Below are positions 1-5,104 of a stretch of 11,335 nt of DNA, in pieces. Location of the stretch: contig JAQUAA010000017.1 in NCBI GenBank assembly GCA_028687495.1, forward strand, positions 1 through 11,335. Direction: 5' to 3'. Source of the stretch: Minisyncoccota bacterium. GTDB lineage: Bacteria > Patescibacteriota > Minisyncoccia > Minisyncoccales > RBG-13-42-11. The notes beneath the pieces are model-generated. The model was not told where the DNA came from. It made no database searches and worked only from the letters and a program-made list of their open reading frames with translations. Each line of letters starts with the position of its first letter. The stretch's first letter is position 1. The position numbers and the translations under genes are program-made.

Positions 1-1162
1 CGTCGAAAGATTTGCAGGTAAAGATATTCAAACAAACCATTCTCCAGTGGGGTGAATAATGCGCCGTGATGCTGCTTGATTCTATTAATTGCACCAGCGA
101 GGGTCCGGCGGTTTTAGAAAGCGCGTAGCCGAAATCAGGAATCACGGGCTCTCCATAAGGTTTCATTTTAATAACTTTACAGAGTTCTCTGGCAAATCGA
201 TAAAGTTTTTCTCTGGAAGTCAACGTCGAATAATCGCAATCGTATAAATCAACAATCAATTCCTGGCCGTATTCGGTTTTTTTAAGGGAGCTTTCGAGCT
301 CCCTTGGTAAAATCATCGAGGCCTTATGCATTTTCGGCGTATACCACCCTGTTTTTATCTTTAATTTCCTATATCTCTTGTTGATCTCTTTTGAAGATTT
401 CGAAAATGAACCTTTTTTCATTGCCGCGGCGACAAAAGTGAAATATCCTCCGACATAAGTCGGCAAGGCGGTGAGAAAAACTCTGACCTCCGGAAACAAT
501 TCTTCCATCTGGCGAAAGTTTGAAGGCATTTCCTCGGGCTGCAGAATGGAAGAACCCGTCTGTCTGATTATAATGCCATCTTTGGCAAGAATTTTCTTAC
601 AATTAAGATAAAAAATCGTTTTGAAAAGAGGAACGGCCGGTCCCACTGGATCAGGCGTATCAAGAAGTATTACATCGTAGCGTTTATTAGTTTTTTTAAC
701 GAATTTTGCCCCGTCTTCAACATAAATTTTTAATCTCTTGTCTTGCCACGCCCTGCCTGCCAAATCCGGTATGTATTTTTTAGTTAATTCAATTACGTCT
801 TTATCAATATCAACTAAATCGATTGTTTTCACGGGATGTTTTACTATTTCTTTTAAAAGTCCGCCGTCTCCCCCGCCGATGACCAAAATATTTTTTGGAT
901 TTGGATGAGAAAAAATTGCACAGTGAGCCAAAGGTTCATGATAATATTTTTCATCAACCTCGGTTAATTGAACTATGTCATCCAAAACCAGCATCTTTCC
1001 AAAACGAGGAGTTTCCAAAATTAAAAGTTTTTGAAGAATTTTTCCTTTTCTGTATTTGGTATTTTTTTTCGCCAAGATCTTAGAAACTTTTATTGACTGT
1101 ATGTAATCTGGATAAAGTTCTTCTTCAAACCAATATTCATTTTTAATTTTTTTAAGTGACAT
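1..1162 (-). CDS. speE: Fused spermidine synthase (SpeE) / SpeD-like pyruvoyl-dependent decarboxylase, C-terminus beyond window
   Basis: Seen: an open frame from ATG at 1162-1160 to the left edge, 387 complete codons, no stop. Residues 1-285 are an aminopropyltransferase that would join the aminopropyl group of decarboxylated AdoMet to putrescine. Motifs are YYHEPLAH near 75, the nucleotide-binding IGGGDGG near 95-101 and LDTPDPVGPA with catalytic Asp168. From about 298 a second domain follows: GQELIVDLYDCD, then KPYGEP, then IESSSITAH with Ser363 where the AdoMet decarboxylase pyruvoyl group forms. His368 and Cys383 align, without gaps, with the conserved His and Cys of bacterial SpeD. A Shine-Dalgarno AAGGAG lies in the last codons of hpf, whose stop is 6 bases upstream, so the two are probably co-translated. 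SpeE is confident. The SpeD domain is clear as a homologue, but its substrate (AdoMet, or arginine/ornithine as in some SpeD homologues) cannot be read from sequence. The remaining C-terminus is missing. Confidence 0.9.
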   Translation of the reverse strand, partial: MSLKKIKNEYWFEEELYPDYIQSIKVSKILAKKNTKYRKGKILQKLLILETPRFGKMLVLDDIVQLTEVDEKYYHEPLAHCAIFSHPNPKNILVIGGGDGGLLKEIVKHPVKTIDLVDIDKDVIELTKKYIPDLAGRAWQDKRLKIYVEDGAKFVKKTNKRYDVILLDTPDPVGPAVPLFKTIFYLNCKKILAKDGIIIRQTGSSILQPEEMPSNFRQMEELFPEVRVFLTALPTYVGGYFTFVAAAMKKGSFSKSSKEINKRYRKLKIKTGWYTPKMHKASMILPRELESSLKKTEYGQELIVDLYDCDYSTLTSREKLYRFARELCKVIKMKPYGEPVIPDFGYALSKTAGPSLVQLIESSSITAHYSPHWRMVCLNIFTCKSFD

Positions 1163-1168
1163 GGTTTT

Positions 1169-1576
1169 TTATTCTCCTTCTTCTATGATTCTTTCTCGTT
1201 TGCGAAACCTTGCTTGAGGAGAAAGACGAATTTCTTTTTTGACGGCTCTCGCCCCTCTCTTCCTCTTTGAAATTAATTTATTCTTATACTCTTTCATTTG
1301 TCTCTGGAGACCATCTTTCATTTCATTTATGGCTAGATACAAATCTTCAAGAAGGGATTTAGCCATTATGTTTTTTCCAGGGAGCTTCATGTGGCATTCT
1401 GCTTTGAAAACCTGTCCTTTTTTGTGATGAAAAGTGGTTTTTTCAATCTCCACCAGTGCCTCAATTTCAAAATCGTCTCCGGTCGTAAATTTATCGAGAG
1501 AATTTATTTTTTTATTAACGTAATCCTCGATAAATGGAGTTAGTTTAAAATTTTTTGTTTTTATATCTATCTTCAT
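1169..1576 (-). CDS. hpf: Ribosome hibernation promoting factor, short form (HPF/YfiA/RaiA family)
   Basis: A 135-residue protein of the HPF/YfiA family, which binds the 30S decoding region and inactivates ribosomes in stress or stationary phase. The N-terminal part shows the family pattern: MKIDIKTKNFKLTPFIEDYV with KKINSLDKF, the middle strand with HHKKGQVFKAECHMKLPG near 50-67, and the helix SLLEDLYLAINEMKDGLQRQ near 74-93. Residues 98-128 are a strongly basic tail rich in Lys and Arg. The dimerising C-terminal domain of long HPF (about 60 residues more) is absent, so this is a short form, somewhat longer than the roughly 95-110 residues usual for that type because of the tail. There is no Shine-Dalgarno before the ATG. 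Instead an AT-rich palindrome lies 7 bases upstream. Its end carries the ribosome-binding site of the downstream polyamine gene, suggesting one transcript. Confidence 0.88.
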   Translation of the reverse strand: MKIDIKTKNFKLTPFIEDYVNKKINSLDKFTTGDDFEIEALVEIEKTTFHHKKGQVFKAECHMKLPGKNIMAKSLLEDLYLAINEMKDGLQRQMKEYKNKLISKRKRGARAVKKEIRLSPQARFRKRERIIEEGE

Positions 1577-1583
1577 ATAATAA

Positions 1584-1605
1584 AATTTTATTTATAAATA
1601 AAATT
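1584..1605. repeat. Perfect 22-base AT-rich palindrome before hpf
   Basis: The left half AATTTTATTTA (1584-1594) is followed at once by its reverse complement (1595-1605). It ends 7 bases before the hpf start codon on the minus strand and replaces any Shine-Dalgarno. It could be an operator for a dimeric regulator, an RNA hairpin at the ribosome entry site, or simply chance in AT-rich DNA. No regulator can be named. Confidence 0.4.
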
Positions 1606-1614
1606 GAAAGTAAA

Positions 1615-1634
1615 GATGAGAATAAATTCTCATC
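1615..1634 (-). promoter_or_regulatory. Short 8-bp hairpin in the hpf leader
   Basis: GATGAGAA and TTCTCATC pair perfectly around a four-base loop. On the minus strand it lies 39 bases upstream of the hpf start codon. A weak -10-like TAAAAT sits at 1639-1644, so the hpf mRNA could begin at about 1632 with this hairpin at its 5' end, where it might stabilise the message. There is no clean U-run after it, so I do not call it a terminator. Confidence 0.35.
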
Positions 1635-1660
1635 GTCTATTTTAAAGTAACATTTTCTAG

Positions 1661-1702
1661 AAAAAAAACAACCCCGCTAGATAATTTAGATATCTAACGG
1701 GG
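1661..1702 (-). terminator. Intrinsic terminator between murB and hpf
   Basis: On the minus strand CCCCG (1702-1698) and TAGATA (1696-1691) pair with TATCTA (1683-1678) and CGGGG (1676-1672), with one mismatch and a 7-base loop. Eight T residues follow at 1668-1661. This is a textbook Rho-independent terminator. It stops transcripts coming from the murB side or from the promoter at 1810-1837, before hpf. Confidence 0.85.
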
Positions 1703-1715
1703 CAGCGAGAAGTCT

Positions 1716-1745
1716 TTATCTCTTCTTCTTCTTTTTCTTTGCCAT
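1716..1745 (-). CDS. Nine-residue Lys-rich micro-ORF
   Basis: The minus strand reads MAKKKKKKR then TAA. The stop lies 13 bases before the terminator stem. There is no Shine-Dalgarno upstream (the preceding bases are GTTGAAACTATTTAC). The position inside a promoter-terminator unit is the only reason to list it. It may be a translated micropeptide or a run of purines with no coding role. I know no function for it. Confidence 0.25.
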   Translation of the reverse strand: MAKKKKKKR

Positions 1746-1773
1746 GTAAATAGTTTCAACTTTAAAGATTCCA

Positions 1774-1797
1774 ACAAATAGTCGACCAACTATTTGT
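1774..1797 (-). repeat. 9-bp perfect hairpin upstream of the micro-ORF
   Basis: ACAAATAGT (1774-1782) and ACTATTTGT (1789-1797) are reverse complements around a six-base loop, CGACCA on the plus strand. It begins about 6 nt after the predicted transcription start, so it would fold at the 5' end of the putative small RNA. A protein operator is the alternative. Confidence 0.5.
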
Positions 1798-1809
1798 ATC
1801 TGTTATTTC

Positions 1810-1837
1810 ATTTTTTCATTTTGGGAAAGTTTGTCAA
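1810..1837 (-). promoter_or_regulatory. Candidate promoter for the 1661-1803 transcript
   Basis: The minus strand has a perfect TTGACA at 1837-1832, then a 16-base spacer ending in an extended -10 TGA, then AAAAAT at 1815-1810 (4 of 6 to consensus). The predicted start is near 1803. It lies about 20 bases downstream of the murB stop codon, pointing to the micro-ORF and hpf. Confidence 0.5.
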
Positions 1838-1857
1838 GTGTGCAAAACTAAAAATGG

Positions 1858-2712
1858 TTACAAAAATTGAATTTCTTCTTCCAAAACCACTCCAAATTTA
1901 TTTTTTACTTCTTTTTTTATCAAATTTATCAGTTTTTTTATGTCTTTTTCGTTTGCTTTTCCCAAATTAACAATAAAATTAGCGTGTTTCTCTGAAATTT
2001 TTGCGTCGTTCACTTTTTTTCCTTTTAATCCGCATTTTTCAATCAGTTTTGCGGCGAAGTCTTTGGTGGGGTTTTTAAAAACAGAGCCGGCTGAAGGATA
2101 ATTTAATGGCTGGGTCTCTATCTTATAATCAACATATTCTTTAATTCTTTTTTTAATTTCAAATTTCTCCCCTTTCTTCAATTTTAAAATCGAAGAAACG
2201 ATGATTAGGTTCTTTCTTTTTTTAAAAATGCTTTCCCGATAGGAAAATTTACAATCTCTTGAATTATAAATCTTGAATTCTAGATCTTTTGTATCAAAAA
2301 CTTCGACTTTTTCTACGACGTCTTTCATCGACTTTCTGAAAGCCCCGGCGTTTCCATAAACTGCCCCCCCTACGGTTCCTGGGATTCCCGCGGCCCACTC
2401 CATCCCCGATAATCCGACGTTCGTTGCGGCGCTTACTAACTGGCCTAATGGCACTCCTGCTTCCGCCACCATTTTATACTTTTCAATTTTCAATTTACAA
2501 TTTTCGATTTTAATAACTAATCCGTCAAATCCTTTGTCGGAAACCAATAAATTACTCCCTCCACCTAAAACAAAAAACGGCAACTTTAATTTTTTTGCCA
2601 TTGAAGCAGCATCCGTCAAATCTTTTTTTGTCTGAGTTATATAAAAATACTTCGCCTTTCCGCCAATCTTGAAGGTCGTATAATTCTTTAGCGAAACGTT
2701 TTTCCGAAACAT
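1858..2712 (-). CDS. murB: UDP-N-acetylenolpyruvoylglucosamine reductase (MurB)
   Basis: Reduces UDP-GlcNAc-enolpyruvate to UDP-MurNAc with NADPH and FAD, the second committed step of cytoplasmic peptidoglycan precursor synthesis. At 284 residues it fits the shorter type II MurB class. FAD-binding motifs are VLGGGSNLLVSDKG near 48-61 and GIPGTVGGAVYGNAGAF at 109-125. YRES at 158-161 carries the conserved Arg. SAGSVFKNP at 207-215 holds the Ser proton donor (Ser210). KHANFIVN at 242-249 and the acidic end LEEEIQFL complete the family pattern. All catalytic positions are present, so the enzyme should work. Residues 69-78 come from an AT-rich internal repeat (see 2480-2511). The gene has no Shine-Dalgarno; a pyrimidine-rich tract and a large hairpin precede the ATG. 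It is separated from the glycan operon by its own promoter region, which implies independent control. Confidence 0.95.
   Translation of the reverse strand: MFRKNVSLKNYTTFKIGGKAKYFYITQTKKDLTDAASMAKKLKLPFFVLGGGSNLLVSDKGFDGLVIKIENCKLKIEKYKMVAEAGVPLGQLVSAATNVGLSGMEWAAGIPGTVGGAVYGNAGAFRKSMKDVVEKVEVFDTKDLEFKIYNSRDCKFSYRESIFKKRKNLIIVSSILKLKKGEKFEIKKRIKEYVDYKIETQPLNYPSAGSVFKNPTKDFAAKLIEKCGLKGKKVNDAKISEKHANFIVNLGKANEKDIKKLINLIKKEVKNKFGVVLEEEIQFL
2480..2511. repeat. Short AT-rich internal repeat inside murB
   Basis: The stretch is built from near copies of CAATTTT / CAATTTA / CGATTTT in tandem. On the coding strand it encodes IENCKLKIEK (residues 69-78), in a loop between two strands of the FAD domain where MurB length varies. 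It keeps the frame. It may be a small insertion-type repeat or a local duplication. Confidence 0.4.
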
Positions 2713-2727
2713 AAAAAAGAAAGAGTT

Positions 2728-2790
2728 AAATGAGCCGGAAGAGTTAACTCCAAACTAAGTCTTTAGTGAGTGCTGCCTTCCGGCTCATTT
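2728..2790 (-). promoter_or_regulatory. 14-bp perfect hairpin at the murB start
   Basis: AAATGAGCCGGAAG (2728-2741) is the exact reverse complement of 2777-2790, with a 35-base loop. On the minus strand it ends 15 bases before the murB ATG and is followed by the T-rich run TTTCTTTTTT. It could act as a second terminator, an mRNA-stabilising 5' structure or a block on ribosome access. The loop carries CACTCACT (2772-2765, minus strand), complementary to the first bases of the upstream 72-nt RNA. Confidence 0.6.
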
Positions 2791-2792
2791 CC

Positions 2793-2821
2793 ATCATAAC
2801 GAAAATTCAAAAAAACAACAA
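2793..2821 (-). promoter_or_regulatory. Weak second promoter candidate for murB
   Basis: On the minus strand TTGTTG (2821-2816) and TATGAT (2798-2793) lie 17 bases apart. The -10 matches 5 of 6 and the -35 only 3 of 6. If used, the murB message would start near 2786, at the foot of the 14-bp hairpin. It overlaps the stem foot and U-run of the preceding terminator. Confidence 0.25.
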
Positions 2822-2842
2822 CCCTCGCTCGAGGGAGGGTTG
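2809..2842 (-). terminator. Intrinsic terminator upstream of murB
   Basis: CAACCCTC (2842-2835, minus strand) pairs with GAGGGTTG (2826-2819) around an eight-base loop containing the palindrome CTCGAG. Seven T residues follow at 2815-2809. It can end both the long glycan operon, which has no other terminator after its stop at 2921, and the short RNA from the promoter at 2887-2915. Confidence 0.85.
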
Positions 2843-2880
2843 CTGTCGACTTAGATAGAGCTCCTTGCGGAACACTCACT
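2809..2880 (-). ncRNA. Putative 72-nt attenuated leader or sRNA upstream of murB
   Basis: Bounded by a near-consensus promoter and a strong terminator. Its predicted 5' end is AGTGAGTG. A small hairpin with a GCAA tetraloop (GTTCC-GCAA-GGAGC) follows near 2872-2859, then a linker, then the terminator stem. The layout fits a transcription attenuator or riboswitch for murB, or a free sRNA. I match it to no known riboswitch class. Confidence 0.4.
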
Positions 2881-2886
2881 GATTGA

Positions 2887-2915
2887 ATATTAACAGATAA
2901 ATTGTTTTTTGTCAA
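2887..2915 (-). promoter_or_regulatory. Near-consensus sigma-70 promoter upstream of murB
   Basis: The minus strand has TTGACA at 2915-2910, a 17-base spacer and TAATAT at 2892-2887 (5 of 6 to TATAAT). The predicted start is A2880. It begins only 5 bases after the stop codon of the O-antigen ligase gene, so it separates murB transcription from that operon. Confidence 0.75.
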
Positions 2916-2920
2916 GTAAT

Positions 2921-5104
2921 TTAATATCCCAACTCCTTCAAAAATTCGTCAATCTGGGGAGCTAATTCAGGTTTTAATTCTTTGACTTTTTCCGCCGCCT
3001 CTTTTGCCTTTTCTTTTTCACCAATGGCCGCATAATTATCGGCGAGATTGGCCCAAAACTGAGGATTATTGGAAAAAAGCTCTGTTCCCAGCTGATATAG
3101 GGAAAATACCATATTGTTATCGCCCACCCCTTTATAAATATCAATTACCTGGTTAAAATTGCTCTGATCGGTTTTCCAATCGAAACCCAATCTTTCCGCT
3201 TCCTTTAATTCAGCTAGCGCCAGGTCGTATTTTTCGGCTATTTTATAAGCTAAGGCTAAATACCAGTGAGATTGGGAAACTCTTGGCTCCAGTTCAACGG
3301 CTTTTTTCAACAATTCTATGGATTCTTCCTTTTTTCCTTCAAAAAGCTTTGTTTGCCCTAAAGTCCAGTAAACCTGTTGGTTGTTGGGGCTATATTTTTC
3401 CGCCTCGGTAAGAATTTCCTCTGCTAATTTAAGTTTTTCGGTGTCGCCGCTGAATTGGTAAAAGTTATTGTAAAACCTTCCCAAAAACAAACGCGAACGG
3501 AAATCCAGAGGAGCTGACGCAACCGTATTTTTCAATTCCTCTTCTGCAAATCTAAATCCCTCCGAAACAGTTTCCTTGTTCTGATTTGTGGTTTGGAACG
3601 ATGCTTCGGTAACTTTATTTGAAATTTGTTCTGAAACTTCAAATTTTGTCATCGGAGCAGTTTTCATGGCTTGTCGAAAATAATTTAACGACTGTTCCAG
3701 GGGATAAGAAATGCCGTATAAAGTAAGACGCGAGGCGCGAGCCGGCTGAATATTGCCAAAGAATAAACCGAGAACAGCGACGATTATCAATAAAGCTCCA
3801 ACAAAAGAAGGTAGGGGAATTGTTTTTGGATTAGCAGATTCTTCGGAAGAAGTTGAAGAAATCAAAAAATTAATGAATGCCAAAGCCAGGAAAAACATGA
3901 TGTAGCTGGAAATCATGTCAAAAACCCAAATATTCTGGACAAAATAACTCAGCAAAACGGCAAACATTCCAAAAAGAAGCATGGTGTTCTTTTTTTCGCT
4001 TACTTTAGATAGGGTTTTCATTAACCCAAAAATCGCCACACCAAAAATTGATAAATAACTTAACAATCCGAATATCCCAGAACTTACTCCCATATCCAAA
4101 ACAATGTTATGAACTCTGTCATACCAAACATCGTAGGTCAGGGGCAGTTGCGGCCTGTAGTATTTGGCGAAAGGAATATTAAAATTCTCTTGTCCCCATC
4201 CGAATAAAAACCTCTCCTGCCAACCTTGCCACCCCATACTCCAAACCAACAATCTTGATTGCACGCTACTTGACCGCCAGAGTTGCGCTATTTTTTCTTT
4301 TGTAAAATCGAGTTGTAAAAAACCAAAAAGTCCCAAAACCATCAAAACTATCAGAATTAAAGCTGAAATTCTAAGTGTTCTTTTCCCTGAAGAAAACAAA
4401 TAATAAAATAAAAAACCAAATCCCATGATAAACAAACCTGCAACCAATCCACCGATGGCTCCCCGAGTGGGTTCGGTGTTAAAGAACATTGCGTAGAGAA
4501 AAATGAATAAAGCAGCTGCATAAAAAATACGCCAAAGCCCTGATTTAACAATAAGTAAGATCAAGGCAAAAAAGATGTTAAAAAGCAGGTAGGCCGAGAG
4601 AAAAGAAGTATTGCCTAATGTTCCACCACCACGCGTTGCTGCTTCGGTTGCAGTCAAAGCATAAAGACAGATAAAAACTGCGGCTAAAATTGAAACGGAC
4701 AAAACCACCTCCCACTGTTTTCTCTCTTTGAAAACGCTGGTCAAAACAATATAAAAGGCATAAAGATGAAAAAAACTCAATAACCCCGTCATTCTTTCAA
4801 AAGTGCTCCAGAAACTTCTTTCAAAATTTACTCCCAAGACAGAAGTTAAAACGATTATTACCAAAAAGATGGTTACGGCTATGGTCAAAGGAGTGATTCT
4901 CGGCCGGTATTTCGGATTGGAAATCGCCAGTAAAATATAGGCGATAAAAATAATATCAACGAGAGTCCTGAAGAAAATCGTTTTTGAAACGACGAAAGGA
5001 AAAAAATAAGTCCGTATGAAAACCAACGGGGCGAACAAAGAAACGTAAATCCCCCATTCGATAATCAAAAGATACAGTTTTTCTAATTTTTCCCTATTGA
5101 ACAT
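2921..5104 (-). CDS. O-antigen ligase/polymerase-like membrane protein (Wzy/WaaL fold) with C-terminal TPR repeats
   Basis: A 727-residue polytopic membrane protein. Residues 1-450 hold about a dozen hydrophobic segments typical of the Wzy_C/O-antigen ligase family, which polymerises or transfers undecaprenyl-linked glycans outside the cytoplasmic membrane. Family marks are TRGAIGGL at 213-220, SRLLVW at 283-288 and, in the large outer loop, DRVHN at 329-333 with its conserved His. After the last membrane segment (about 432-450) comes a soluble region of 270 residues. It contains tetratricopeptide-like repeats from about 556 to 725, such as VYWTLGQTKLFEGKKEESIELL and SHWYLALAYKIAEKYDLALAEL (both shown in part). 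It starts inside the end of the dehydratase gene (11-base overlap), has no Shine-Dalgarno, and is probably translationally coupled. Ligase and polymerase cannot be told apart from sequence; protein O-glycosylation ligases have the same fold. Confidence 0.85.
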   Translation of the reverse strand: MFNREKLEKLYLLIIEWGIYVSLFAPLVFIRTYFFPFVVSKTIFFRTLVDIIFIAYILLAISNPKYRPRITPLTIAVTIFLVIIVLTSVLGVNFERSFWSTFERMTGLLSFFHLYAFYIVLTSVFKERKQWEVVLSVSILAAVFICLYALTATEAATRGGGTLGNTSFLSAYLLFNIFFALILLIVKSGLWRIFYAAALFIFLYAMFFNTEPTRGAIGGLVAGLFIMGFGFLFYYLFSSGKRTLRISALILIVLMVLGLFGFLQLDFTKEKIAQLWRSSSVQSRLLVWSMGWQGWQERFLFGWGQENFNIPFAKYYRPQLPLTYDVWYDRVHNIVLDMGVSSGIFGLLSYLSIFGVAIFGLMKTLSKVSEKKNTMLLFGMFAVLLSYFVQNIWVFDMISSYIMFFLALAFINFLISSTSSEESANPKTIPLPSFVGALLIIVAVLGLFFGNIQPARASRLTLYGISYPLEQSLNYFRQAMKTAPMTKFEVSEQISNKVTEASFQTTNQNKETVSEGFRFAEEELKNTVASAPLDFRSRLFLGRFYNNFYQFSGDTEKLKLAEEILTEAEKYSPNNQQVYWTLGQTKLFEGKKEESIELLKKAVELEPRVSQSHWYLALAYKIAEKYDLALAELKEAERLGFDWKTDQSNFNQVIDIYKGVGDNNMVFSLYQLGTELFSNNPQFWANLADNYAAIGEKEKAKEAAEKVKELKPELAPQIDEFLKELGY

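Larger units (their letters stand above)
1661..1803 (-). ncRNA. Putative small transcript with its own promoter and terminator
   Basis: Inferred from the promoter-like site at 1810-1837 and the terminator at 1661-1702, giving an RNA of about 140 nt. It holds a 9-bp hairpin at 1774-1797 and the nine-codon Lys-rich ORF at 1716-1745. It could be an sRNA, a tiny mRNA, or an attenuated leader of hpf. I recognise no known RNA family. Confidence 0.3.

Noticed and set aside
895..1083. Open frame on the plus strand, 62 codons
   Set aside because: It lies wholly opposite the spermidine synthase frame, whose motifs are clear, and it has no ribosome-binding site.
2809..2880. T-box or other named riboswitch upstream of murB
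   Set aside because: No T-box consensus and no core of the preQ1, SAM, purine or guanidine types could be seen, so only an unclassified leader is reported.
4164..4551. Open frames on both strands overlapping the O-antigen ligase gene
   Set aside because: They are out-of-frame shadows of the membrane-rich ligase sequence, with no family motifs.
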